A stretch of 64,000 nt of DNA from Candidatus Binatia bacterium (GTDB taxonomy: Bacteria > Desulfobacterota > Binatia > UBA12015). Below, piece after piece: positions 7,776 to 16,800 of the stretch. The position numbers were made by a program, and so were the translations under genes. Location of the stretch: positions 1 to 64,000 of the forward strand of contig JAQWJE010000014.1 of the NCBI GenBank assembly GCA_029248525.1, in the 5' to 3' direction. A model generated the notes under the pieces. That model was not told the origin of the DNA and made no database searches. It saw only the letters and a program-made list of their open reading frames with translations. Within the stretch, counting starts at the first letter, position 1. Every line of letters starts with the position of its first letter.

Positions 7776-9236
7776 ATGGCTGGCGTGCGAGATTTCATAT
7801 CGATCCTGGCCTTTGGCCTCTTTCTGCTCGGTGGATGCACCGAGCCCCCCAAACCACCCAATATCCTACTCATCTCGATCGACAGCCTTCGCAGTGACCA
7901 TCTGGGGGCCTACGGATACTTTCGTGACACGAGTCCTAATCTCGACGAGCTGGCTGAAGGTGGCGCGCGATTTGAAACAGCGATTGCCCCAAGCCCTTGG
8001 ACTCTTCCTTCTCATGTCACGATGATGACGGGGAGGCACCCTGCCGCCCACGGAGTGACCACGAACCTGCGCCGACTCGGAGAAGACATACCGACTCTCG
8101 CCGAAGCCCTCAGGAACGCAGGGTATGCGACCGCAGGCTTCGTCTCGGGGCCCTACCTGCGGAACGTCTTCGGGTACGACCGTGGCTTTGACCTCTACGA
8201 CCAATCCATGGCCGACGTTACGCCGGAAGCCTCGCGGACGGGAATTTCCTCTCCCCAGCTGATAGCCGCGGTCCGGGATTGGCTTGAGCAACATCGTCGG
8301 AACTCGCGTCACCAGCCGTTCTTCATTTTTCTGCACCTTTGGGATGTGCATTACGACTTCCTTCCTCCGCCCCCTTGGGACAGCCTTTTCGACCCAAACT
8401 ACGCTGGATCGATCGACGGTCGCGATATCGAGGGTCTCAGCCCCGATATTAGCGAACAAGACCTCGCCCATGTCGTTGCGCTCTATGATGGCGAGATCGC
8501 TTTCACCGACAGCCAACTGGGCGTCCTCTTCGACTCGATGGAGGAACGCGGCCTTCGCCAGGACACGCTCATCGTCGTGACCGCAGACCACGGCGAAGAA
8601 TTTCTGGAACACGGCAGAATAGGGCACGCCATGCAGGTCTTTGACGAGTCCCTGCGGGTTCCGCTGATCATTTCCTTTCCCGGGAGAATCGAGCCGGGAT
8701 TGGTGATCGAGGAACAGGTCCGGCTGATGGACTTGCCCCAAACCGTCCTTGGGCTGACTGGGATCAAAGCACCACAGATTGGAATGCCGGCCGACGCGCC
8801 GATCCGGAGCATGGATTTGAGCCCCTGGTTGCGAGACGACTTCCTGAAGGGGTCTTTTCCCGAGTTGGTGGCTTTTCCCGAAAACCGCATCTGGGGTTCG
8901 GGAAGAACCAGCGTTCGAACGTCCACGGACAAGCTTATTCGGGACGGCGCGTTGGACTACTACGAAGTCTTTGACCTCGGGGCCGATCCCGAGGAAAGAA
9001 GCAAAAGGACAGGACACGGCGATGACCTTGCGCGTACCTTGTTCGAACTGCTCGAACTGGAGCGAGGCTGGCAGGAATGGCTGGCGGCGACGCCCGTCGA
9101 TGCCCCCTTCAGCCGCATCGACGGTGGACTGCGCGCACAGCTCGAAGCTCTCGGTTACGTCGAGTCCGAGCCCGGGACCGTCGCCCCGCCCGCAACCAAC
9201 CCGCCGGGGCCGAGCAAGCCTGCTCCTTCCCGCTGA
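7776..9236 (+). CDS. Sulfatase-fold lipoprotein with Thr at the nucleophile position
   Basis: 486 residues beginning MAGVRDFISILAFGLFLLGGC: a lipoprotein signal with the lipobox at LGGC. The sulfatase/alkaline-phosphatase superfamily core follows: NILLISIDSLRSDHLGAYGY (metal Asp pair), SPWTLPSHVTMMTGRHP, VVTADHGEEFLEHGRIGH (DHGE, GH metal ligands). In true sulfatases the nucleophile is Cys or Ser in C/S-x-P-S-R. Here the aligned motif is T-L-P-S-H, so formylglycine cannot form. That favours a phosphodiesterase or phospho-group transferase over a sulfatase. The C-terminus is Pro-rich. No clear ribosome site precedes the ATG. Confidence 0.85.
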   Translation: MAGVRDFISILAFGLFLLGGCTEPPKPPNILLISIDSLRSDHLGAYGYFRDTSPNLDELAEGGARFETAIAPSPWTLPSHVTMMTGRHPAAHGVTTNLRRLGEDIPTLAEALRNAGYATAGFVSGPYLRNVFGYDRGFDLYDQSMADVTPEASRTGISSPQLIAAVRDWLEQHRRNSRHQPFFIFLHLWDVHYDFLPPPPWDSLFDPNYAGSIDGRDIEGLSPDISEQDLAHVVALYDGEIAFTDSQLGVLFDSMEERGLRQDTLIVVTADHGEEFLEHGRIGHAMQVFDESLRVPLIISFPGRIEPGLVIEEQVRLMDLPQTVLGLTGIKAPQIGMPADAPIRSMDLSPWLRDDFLKGSFPELVAFPENRIWGSGRTSVRTSTDKLIRDGALDYYEVFDLGADPEERSKRTGHGDDLARTLFELLELERGWQEWLAATPVDAPFSRIDGGLRAQLEALGYVESEPGTVAPPATNPPGPSKPAPSR

Positions 9237-9365
9237 CGCCTGAAGCCACTCGGACCAGTTCCGCGGCAACCTACCGTCGGGCCCACCAGCGGCTCCGCCC
9301 CCGAGAATCGCCGCGCAAGACGTACAGAGATTTAGGAATGCCGTCAGTTGTGCGAAGATAGACAC

Positions 9366-11399
9366 ATGTTGCGCGCCGACAAGCCTGCCTTTTTCTGGGC
9401 GCTCGGACTTCTCGTGCTCTCCCTCGTGGTCTATCGATCCATCCTGCCGGCACCGGCGACCCTCTCCCCGTACCCGGCAGATACCTTCAGCCGGCTGGGC
9501 CAGTCTTCGTTCAACCCCGTGAATCTCAGCTTCGGAGATCGATCGATGGTCATGGCTTCGCTCGCCGCCAACGGCGACCGAATTCTCAGAAACCCGCTCC
9601 AACCGTTGGGCGAAGGGCAATGCTTTCCGACCCCGGACGCCTTCACCCTTGGCGAACCCATGTTGACGACCTCCTACATGGCTGTGCCTTTTTATGCTGC
9701 CACGGGCGAACCGATCCTGAGCTATAATATCCTCTTGATCCTCCGCCTCTGGCTCGCCGGACTCATGATGTTTTTTCTTTGTCGGAGACTCGGGCTCGGA
9801 GATCCTGCGTCGTTCCTTGCCGGTGCCGCATTTGCACTGCAGGCGCCCCGACTCGCCGACACCGATCACCCTTACGTGTTTGGCGACCTTTGGTTTCCGC
9901 TCATTCTCCTGGGCACAATTCGGTTGATGGCAAAGGGCGGACTGGTAAATTTCGTTCTCCTCCTCAGTGCAGCCCTTCTGCTCCTTGGAGAGTCGATCTA
10001 TCCGATCCTGGGCAGTTGCTTGCTCCTCGCAGCCTACGGTCCTTTCCTGATCTGGGAATACCGCACGCGAATGCACCGATGGATACTCCCGCTCGGCGCG
10101 GCTCTTGGGCTTACTCTTGCCGCGGCCTTCCTGCTCCTGAACCCATGGCTGATCGCGGCCGAGACCTGGGGGACCGTGGGAAGCCGTTTCTCGTACCCCG
10201 CGGGACTGGACAAGCTCCTTCCAGGAGGATTGGTTTTCTGCGGCCCAATCGTGCTGGGGCTTGCCTTTCTCGGGACCATGTCGCCATCCCGTGATTCGTT
10301 CCGACCTGACTTACGGAAGGCCTCGATTTTCGCCTTTCTGCTGATATTGTGGAGCAGTCTCTATCGAACCCAGATCCCCGGAACCGAAATCCATATTCCT
10401 TCCCTGCTGAGCATCGTCCGGGCCGTGGTGCCCGGTGCAGATTCAGTTCGAGCCCTGGCTGCCGTGGCCAACCAGGCAGGCTTTCCCGCGGCGCTGCTTG
10501 CCGGCTATGGCGCACACGTGCTCCTGTCCCGCGTCAACGTTCGGCAGGCAGGAGTGCTGACGCTCCTGCTCGCTCTCCTGATCCTTGGCGTGCGCTCCTA
10601 TGGTCCCGTCACGAGACCCCTCTTTGGACACCTGCTCCGGATCGACGCCATATCGATGCGACCCGCCGAGGAAGATCTACAGATCTATGGCAGCGATCTC
10701 GACGGTCCAATTCTGGAAGTCCCGACCTACTTCAAATCGGGCCAATTACAGCGTCTGGATCCGGGCCGATTCCTCCTGATGGGCGCCTGGAACCCCAAGG
10801 TCACGAGCACTTGCTACAATTCCTTCGCTACGCCTCTGCAGCAGCAGATCGCGGATATCGCGGAAACTCTTTCTGACCCGCGATCCGCTCAGGCCCTTGC
10901 GTCGCTGGGATTCCGAACGCTGGTCGTTCACGAATCAGCCGACCGGGCGATCCAGATGCCTTCGGACGCCGAGCTTGCCGAGGCGGGGTTCGACTTCATC
11001 TCCCAGGGAGAAACTGTGCGCGTGTTTCGCATGCCGGCGGCGCCGGCCACGATCCAGGACCCACGCAATCTCGAGCTCACGAAGGTCTCTCTCCAACCGG
11101 GCAAGCCGGCCGGTCAAAACATCCTGAATACCCGCTTCCGAAACTCTTCAGATCATTCCTGGCTTCACCCGCAACCCTTCCGACCCACTGGCGTCGTCGC
11201 GCATTGGACCTCCCTCGAGAGCGATGAGGATTTTCAAGCCGAAGCCGTCGGGATGCTTCCGGTAGCCCTCGGCCCTGGCCAGTCGAGCGAGGTCCAGTGG
11301 GAGACCGAACTGCCGGACGAGGGAAGCTGGCAACTGGAGCTGAGCCTTCGCGACGGCCAATTCCTTGGAATCGGCAGGCTGGACTTCCAAAACCGGTAA
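9366..11399 (+). CDS. Large polytopic membrane protein, GT-C/YfhO-like
   Basis: 677 residues from the ATG at 9366 (a GTG at 9348 is also in frame). Roughly ten or more hydrophobic helices occupy the first 420 residues, including FWALGLLVLSLVVY, ILLILRLWLAGLMMFFLC and LLLSAALLLLGESIYPILG. The C-terminal 250 residues are soluble, probably periplasmic. The pattern (first loop after helix 1, many helices, C-terminal soluble domain) is that of GT-C glycosyltransferases or YfhO-like proteins, but no diagnostic motif is certain. With the sulfatase-fold gene 130 bp upstream on the same strand it may modify an envelope glycan or lipid. Confidence 0.7.
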   Translation: MLRADKPAFFWALGLLVLSLVVYRSILPAPATLSPYPADTFSRLGQSSFNPVNLSFGDRSMVMASLAANGDRILRNPLQPLGEGQCFPTPDAFTLGEPMLTTSYMAVPFYAATGEPILSYNILLILRLWLAGLMMFFLCRRLGLGDPASFLAGAAFALQAPRLADTDHPYVFGDLWFPLILLGTIRLMAKGGLVNFVLLLSAALLLLGESIYPILGSCLLLAAYGPFLIWEYRTRMHRWILPLGAALGLTLAAAFLLLNPWLIAAETWGTVGSRFSYPAGLDKLLPGGLVFCGPIVLGLAFLGTMSPSRDSFRPDLRKASIFAFLLILWSSLYRTQIPGTEIHIPSLLSIVRAVVPGADSVRALAAVANQAGFPAALLAGYGAHVLLSRVNVRQAGVLTLLLALLILGVRSYGPVTRPLFGHLLRIDAISMRPAEEDLQIYGSDLDGPILEVPTYFKSGQLQRLDPGRFLLMGAWNPKVTSTCYNSFATPLQQQIADIAETLSDPRSAQALASLGFRTLVVHESADRAIQMPSDAELAEAGFDFISQGETVRVFRMPAAPATIQDPRNLELTKVSLQPGKPAGQNILNTRFRNSSDHSWLHPQPFRPTGVVAHWTSLESDEDFQAEAVGMLPVALGPGQSSEVQWETELPDEGSWQLELSLRDGQFLGIGRLDFQNR

Positions 11400-11473
11400 A
11401 GAAAGTATGATCCGAAACTCCAGCGCCAGATCAAATGGCCCCGCGAACCACGTGCACCAATGCAGGGTTCCTC

Positions 11474-11497
11474 AGCCGGAGCGGGAGGCTCCGGTTT
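11474..11497 (+). terminator. Weak hairpin between convergent genes
   Basis: CCGGAGC (11476-11482) pairs with GCTCCGG (11488-11494) around a 5-nt loop, followed by TTTCT on the plus strand. The stem is strong but the T-run is short. It lies about 75 bp past the membrane protein stop and faces the monooxygenase from the other strand. Confidence 0.4.
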
Positions 11498-11609
11498 CTG
11501 CTTCCGCGGGCATATCCCGAAGGAGGATCGTCAGCGCAGAGGACTCTCGGCGCCCGGGTTGGGCTCGCCGAGAGAAGAAATATGGCGGCACGCGGCCTCG
11601 GCTCTCGTA

Positions 11610-13094
11610 TCAGGATCGTTTGGGTCGACTGGACGCTTCGCCGGTTTCCCACGCCTCGGGGTCGATCGCATGCAGCATATCGCGGTGTGCGCCCATCGTC
11701 CGCGGCCACTGGGTAACGATGCGACCGCTCGGTCCACGGTAATAGTCGCTACATCCGGCAAACCAGACGCCGATGGTTTCGATCTCTTTTTGCAGAAGGT
11801 CGTTGTAATCGGCCATCACGTTCGGCTTGACGTCGATCCAGTCGATATCGTCGGTGGCGAGTCGTTCGATATGCAGCATCGCATGCTCGACGTGGTACTC
11901 GATCATGGTGATCAGGGAGTCGCTGTTGGTGTTTGGGCCATAGAGCATGAAGAGATTCGGAAAGCCCGCGGTGGTCACGCCCTGGTAGGCGATCGCTCCG
12001 TCGGTCCACGCATCGCCGATGCTGCGGCCTTCACGTCCACGAACATCGATGGCTGAAAGATAGCGCGTGGTCTTGAACCCGGTCGCGAGGACCAGCGTAT
12101 CGATTTCACGATCTGTGCCGTCGGCGGTGCGGATCGAGGAAGGAGTGATCCGATCGATTGGTTCAGTCACCAATTCAAGATTCGGTCGATTGAAGGCTGC
12201 GTAGTAATCGTTGGAAAAGAGAGGCCGTTTGCAGCCCCATGGATGGGTGGGGACCAGATTTTCGCGTACCTTCAGGTCTTTTACCACCGACATATTCTGG
12301 TGGCCGGCCGCTTCCATATCCGGGCGGAGCATGTCGAAAATGCCCGGTCCGCCAGCATTCAGCTGATTGAAGATTTGGTCGCGAATCTCCTGGGCTGCGT
12401 TGGGATCCTTTCGAAAATGGTCGAGCACTTCATCGGGATAGGGCGTGTCCTCCTTGGGCAGCACCCAATTGGCCGTGCGTTGGAAGTAATGCACCTGGGC
12501 TGCGTCCTTCACGATCTCGGGCACGAACTGCACGGCGCTGGCCGCACTGCCGATTACCCCGACACGCTTGCCCGCCAGATCGTGTTCCCAATCCCAGCGC
12601 GCAGAATGAAACTGCTTGCCGGCGAAGGTATCGAGGCCCTCGATCTCGGGGTAATTCAGGTCATTGAACATCCCGATGGCGCTGACGACCGCATCGCATC
12701 GGATCTCTTCGCCGGAGGCCAGCGCCAAAGTCCATTGGGCCTGATCTTCAGCCCAGCTCACGCGTTTCACCTCTGCGCCGAAGCGACAGTGGCGTCGCAG
12801 GTCGTATTTATCCGCGCAATCCTCGAGGTATTGGAGAATTTCGGGCTGCGGCGCGTAAGGACGGGACCAATCCTTTTTGACCTCGAACGAGTACGAGTAG
12901 AGATGCGAGGGGATGTCACAGGCACAACCCGGATAGCGGTTGTGGTACCACGTACCGCCTAGCCCGGGCGCCTTCTCGAGGATTTCGAAGTTCTCGAATC
13001 CGGCTCGACGCAGATGAACCCCCATGCACAACCCACCTGGGCCCGCCCCGATAATTACAATACGCAGATCGCGCTTTTTTGCCGTTTTCGTCAT
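11610..13094 (-). CDS. Flavin-containing (Baeyer-Villiger-type) monooxygenase
   Basis: 494 residues with two Rossmann fingerprints: IVIIGAGPGGLCMGVHLRRAG for FAD near residue 12, and GVIGSAASAVQFVPEI for NADPH near residue 185. Between them is FAGKQFHSARWDW, matching the Baeyer-Villiger signature FxGxxxHxxxW, and GGTWYHNRYPGCACD, typical of the same class. Late LATGFKTTRY is the conserved ATG segment. Expected reaction: NADPH- and O2-dependent insertion of oxygen next to a ketone carbonyl, or S/N oxidation. It stands alone, so the substrate is unknown; neighbouring catabolic genes suggest ketone or sterol-like compounds. Confidence 0.9.
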   Translation of the reverse strand: MTKTAKKRDLRIVIIGAGPGGLCMGVHLRRAGFENFEILEKAPGLGGTWYHNRYPGCACDIPSHLYSYSFEVKKDWSRPYAPQPEILQYLEDCADKYDLRRHCRFGAEVKRVSWAEDQAQWTLALASGEEIRCDAVVSAIGMFNDLNYPEIEGLDTFAGKQFHSARWDWEHDLAGKRVGVIGSAASAVQFVPEIVKDAAQVHYFQRTANWVLPKEDTPYPDEVLDHFRKDPNAAQEIRDQIFNQLNAGGPGIFDMLRPDMEAAGHQNMSVVKDLKVRENLVPTHPWGCKRPLFSNDYYAAFNRPNLELVTEPIDRITPSSIRTADGTDREIDTLVLATGFKTTRYLSAIDVRGREGRSIGDAWTDGAIAYQGVTTAGFPNLFMLYGPNTNSDSLITMIEYHVEHAMLHIERLATDDIDWIDVKPNVMADYNDLLQKEIETIGVWFAGCSDYYRGPSGRIVTQWPRTMGAHRDMLHAIDPEAWETGEASSRPKRS

Positions 13095-13454
13095 TTCGAC
13101 TCTTCTCCCTCGACCAAATGCTTACCCCATCAGAACACGACAAGGTGCCCTTGCTCAACTCCTGATGCTCTCCGCGCTCTCGGGCATTTGTGACTTCAGC
13201 TTGGCATTTGAGCTCCCTGCTCGCCGGAAGGCAGTCTTGGCGGCCGCCGCTTGGAGCAGCCCCCCCCTCGGCACCCCGATGCTGTCTACGGATGGCAGTC
13301 CCGCAAACTAAAGTTAGCTTGAAATGCCCTTTGGAGGTCCTTTTTCGCTGTTTTGGGTGCATGCGGGGGCGGCACGGAAGCTGCTCTTACCAAGGCAGCA
13401 CCCGATGATCCGAATACCCGGAGTCTGGAGGATGCACGAAAAGGAATGATGAAA
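13095..13454. other. Divergent intergenic region
   Basis: 360 bp between the monooxygenase (minus) and the large secreted protein (plus); should hold both promoters. The plus-strand frame of the secreted protein stays open back to 13353, but that part has no signal-peptide character. No hairpin or RNA gene is recognised. Confidence 0.45.
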
Positions 13455-16400
13455 ATGGTTAAAAAGGAATCGATCGCAAGCAACCTCGACTGCACTTCGG
13501 GGCAACGTAAAACAATCAGCACGGCCTTCTCTGGCTTCCTGCGTCATACCATAGCGGGCGCGGTCGTGGGAGCGACCCTGCTCGCGCAACCGTTGGCCGC
13601 AATGGCGGTCCCGGGGGGCCTCGATACCGCTTTCGGACCGGGACCCTGCCTGCCGGGGTATCCCGGCTTCACATCTGTCACCTTTAACGGACCGGGCGGC
13701 TCCTGTCCGGACGATCAGGTGATGGGTATTTCCGGATCGGGCCGCGCTCTCCTCTGGCAGTCCGCCGTCGGCTCGGCGGAAGAGGCGAACGAGGGTGCAT
13801 CGACCGAGATTGTTGTGGGCGGATCAATCAATCTGGGCTTTGAGAGCGAAACAGGCGAAATCCAGACAGCATTTACCTCGGTAGACCTCAACGGAGACCT
13901 TGTGCCGGAATTTCGGGATGGCGGAGCGGCAACTTCACGCGATGGCAAAATGACTGATATGTACGGTGAGGTCGCGGACCTTCTGGGGCGCGACAATGGT
14001 GCCGGGAAGCGTGACTTTATCGCTCTGGTGGAATCGGGTGGTGGTAGCGGTTTTTCGCTGGCGAAGTTCGGTCAGGACGGCTCGAACAAGGGACGCAGCT
14101 TTCGTTCCTACATCGCGCGTAACGGAGTGGCCGGCATGGCGGATGTCGATGGGAGCGATTTTCTCGTCGTTGCTACTGACCGTGATGCCAGCGGCAAGTC
14201 CGAGGTTCTCGTTCGTCGTTTCGATGCGACCTTTGGGCATGTCGCGCTGGGCGGTGCCACAGAGTACCGGATTGGAAATAGTGCCCTGGCGTCCACCGGG
14301 AAATCCTATAACGCAAGCTCCGTGTTCGTCGATCAGGACTCTGGCAGCCTCTACATCGGTGGATCGGTAAACTATATCGTTGGCCGGATTGGTGTTCTGC
14401 ACATTGACCCTGTCGTGTTCAAGGTAGATTTGGCTACGGGAAAACTGGATGCGACCTTTGGCACCAACGGCATGGCCGCCTTCTCTTTTGGGGGAGGCTA
14501 TAGTACGGTCGCTGCGGTCAATCAGTTGAGCGACGGTACGCTCGTGGTTGGCGGCAACACGCAGGTTCCCGCCATGTCGGGCGGCTTCTTCAACGGCATG
14601 GTGGTGGCCATGCTCGACAGTGCCTCCGGCTCAATGGTGAACGTCCGTCAGATCACACTTTCCAATGGCAAGATCGCTGCGATTGCGGTCGACAGTGTCG
14701 ACCGTGTCGTGGTCGCAGGTAGCGCGGATGGCCCGACCGCCCAACAGAGCCCGGCTGTGGCGGTTGCACGGCTGATGCCTGACCTCTCCATGGATCCTCT
14801 GTTCGGCGTTGGCGGCATCACGGTAGCGCCGGCTTCCGACGATGAGAGCCGCGCCCTCGACGTGATTGTCGATCCCGTGATGGGTGATATCTACGTTGCT
14901 GCCGAAGCAGAGTTTCCGGGCTTCATGGGCACGCAATATCCGCAATTGACCCTTGGACGTTTCTTCGGTGGTCCGAATTGCTTCGATGGTCGGATCGATC
15001 CCAGCGAAGCGGATACAGACGGTGATGGCATCGAGGATCGTTGCGATAACTGCCTTTCGACTCCCAACCCGGATCAGTCCGATCTGGATGGTGATGGGCT
15101 CGGTGATGCCTGTGACAACTGCGATGACGTTCCTAACCTCGACCAGTTGGACAGGGACGGCGACGGCGCCGGTGATGTCTGCGACAACTGCGTCGACACT
15201 CCGAACCTGGACCAATCAGATGTTGATAGTGACGGTTTTGGAGATGTCTGCGATAACTGCATGGACGTTTGCAACCCAGACCAGGCAGACACCGATGGTG
15301 ACTGTTCGATCCACGCGCAGGGGCCCAATCAATGCGGCGACGTCTGTGATGTATGCCCGAACACCGATGTGGAAAGCACGATGTGCAACAGCATTCGCAG
15401 CGGCAGCAACCCAGAACGTGCGAACGTGGACTGCTGCCTTTCGGATCCCGATTCGGCACCTGTCGTAGAGGGTATCTCCGTTGGCCCTGATGGCGAGTCT
15501 TGCACGCTCTCGATGGTTGACGAGTATATCGAATCTCAAAACGATATGGTCGAGCTCAAGTTGCCTCACGGCGTCGTCACCGCCGACACCAGCTTCTCGA
15601 TCGAGGAACAAACTCGCAGCAAGCTGGAGCGGGTAGCCACCGGCGACTACGGACACTACTGGGGGGGGCTCGGCGAAAACTCCGGCGCGACCCACGTGGT
15701 GAACGTGGAATTCAACCCGGATGCGGGATCTTCGGCGATGACATTCGCCAAGAACGTCGTGATCAAGCTGAAGTGGGAAAACAAGACGGGTACAGACAAG
15801 GTGGTTGGTACGAACAAGAGCGAGAAGAAGTTCGCGCCTCGCTGGATCGATGCCGATCCCGGTACCAGCTCGACCTCCCCGGCGACGAACAATCTCATTG
15901 CGGGCATGTGCGAAGACCAGCAGTGTGGCTCCGTCGACGCTGATGGTTTTCCGCTGGACTGGGGAACCGACAAAGACGGAAATCCTAACGTCCGGTTCGA
16001 TGATGCAAGTCTGCGGGCGTGTTGCGATATGGCCAGGAACTTCTACGCCTTCGAGACCTCCCACTTCAGCAGCTACGCGGGAATGACGAAGAATTGCTCG
16101 GAAGCGGTGCGACCGTCGATGAAAATCAAGAACCTGCACCGTTCAGGTGCCCAGCAGAAGCTCGATCTGCGATTCGACATGGTGGTCGACCCAGAGGAGG
16201 AATTGACCTGGAACCCGGCAGAGACGGGCATCCGAGTTCGACTTCAGGCCGACGGCAATGCAGTCCCTGTGGACCTGGAAGTTCCCGGAGGGCTTTACAG
16301 CCGCGAAACCGGCGAAGGTTGGAAGGCGATCAGGGGTGGCTTCAAATGGGCGAGCAAGCAGGGACCCGGCGGTCTCTCCAAGGTTATCCTGAAGGATCGC

Positions 16401-16589
16401 GGTCAGGGTCAGATTCAGGTCAAGGTGCAGGGCAAGGCGATGCTCCTTGCCACTTCCATCGGGAATGCCCTCAAGGCAAGTGTCGACCTGACGCCCAAAT
16501 CCTTCTCTCCCTTCTGCGCGGAAGCCGGAGAAGGTGATTCCTGGAGTTGTGTCATGAATCGAGGGGGTACGACCATGACCTGCCGCTAA
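13455..16589 (+). CDS. Large secreted protein with delta-60-like repeats and thrombospondin type-3 repeats
   Basis: 1044 residues from the ATG at 13455 (AGGA at 13442-13445; ATGs at 13446 and 13449 are alternatives). A long N-terminal region precedes a hydrophobic HTIAGAVVGATLLAQPLAAMA, an extended signal peptide. Residues about 55-510 contain propeller-like stretches: GGLDTAFG, GKLDATFGTNG and LSMDPLFGVGG resemble delta-60/DUF5122 repeats. About 15000-15350 encodes four to five thrombospondin type-3 Ca-binding repeats (DxDGDGxGDxCDNC). The C-terminal 350 residues are Cys-rich and end in TMTCR. Likely an extracellular or surface protein stabilised by Ca and disulphides. A terminator follows directly. 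The C-terminal part has a broken paralogue immediately downstream. Confidence 0.85.
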   Translation: MVKKESIASNLDCTSGQRKTISTAFSGFLRHTIAGAVVGATLLAQPLAAMAVPGGLDTAFGPGPCLPGYPGFTSVTFNGPGGSCPDDQVMGISGSGRALLWQSAVGSAEEANEGASTEIVVGGSINLGFESETGEIQTAFTSVDLNGDLVPEFRDGGAATSRDGKMTDMYGEVADLLGRDNGAGKRDFIALVESGGGSGFSLAKFGQDGSNKGRSFRSYIARNGVAGMADVDGSDFLVVATDRDASGKSEVLVRRFDATFGHVALGGATEYRIGNSALASTGKSYNASSVFVDQDSGSLYIGGSVNYIVGRIGVLHIDPVVFKVDLATGKLDATFGTNGMAAFSFGGGYSTVAAVNQLSDGTLVVGGNTQVPAMSGGFFNGMVVAMLDSASGSMVNVRQITLSNGKIAAIAVDSVDRVVVAGSADGPTAQQSPAVAVARLMPDLSMDPLFGVGGITVAPASDDESRALDVIVDPVMGDIYVAAEAEFPGFMGTQYPQLTLGRFFGGPNCFDGRIDPSEADTDGDGIEDRCDNCLSTPNPDQSDLDGDGLGDACDNCDDVPNLDQLDRDGDGAGDVCDNCVDTPNLDQSDVDSDGFGDVCDNCMDVCNPDQADTDGDCSIHAQGPNQCGDVCDVCPNTDVESTMCNSIRSGSNPERANVDCCLSDPDSAPVVEGISVGPDGESCTLSMVDEYIESQNDMVELKLPHGVVTADTSFSIEEQTRSKLERVATGDYGHYWGGLGENSGATHVVNVEFNPDAGSSAMTFAKNVVIKLKWENKTGTDKVVGTNKSEKKFAPRWIDADPGTSSTSPATNNLIAGMCEDQQCGSVDADGFPLDWGTDKDGNPNVRFDDASLRACCDMARNFYAFETSHFSSYAGMTKNCSEAVRPSMKIKNLHRSGAQQKLDLRFDMVVDPEEELTWNPAETGIRVRLQADGNAVPVDLEVPGGLYSRETGEGWKAIRGGFKWASKQGPGGLSKVILKDRGQGQIQVKVQGKAMLLATSIGNALKASVDLTPKSFSPFCAEAGEGDSWSCVMNRGGTTMTCR

Positions 16590-16648
16590 AGCAAAAGGGA
16601 GGGGCAGTCACCGGCGCTGCTTCCTCCAGCATCACCATCCGTCGGAGG

Positions 16649-16687
16649 GGTCCCCGCGAGAGCAATCTGGCGGGGATCCTTTTTTTT
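16649..16687 (+). terminator. Rho-independent terminator
   Basis: Nine-base-pair stem formed by 16649-16657 and 16670-16678 (core CCCCGC/GCGGGG), 12-nt loop, followed by eight T at 16680-16687. It lies 60 bp beyond the stop of the thrombospondin-repeat protein and is the strongest intrinsic terminator in the window. Confidence 0.85.
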
Positions 16688-16800
16688 GGACGGCGCATCG
16701 AAGCCGTACCGCGGGCCACGCACGGACACGATGTACCAGGGCCCGCGGTGACGCGGGACCGCCAGGCCTCGCGGTTCAGCCTGTCGGTCGGGAACCGCTT

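Noticed and set aside
7866-10076. 736-aa minus-strand ORF
   Set aside because: Antisense to the sulfatase-fold and membrane protein genes; no motif, Arg/Gly/Glu-rich composition typical of a GC-rich shadow frame.
15216-16139. 307-aa minus-strand ORF
   Set aside because: Antisense of the thrombospondin-repeat protein; no recognised domain.
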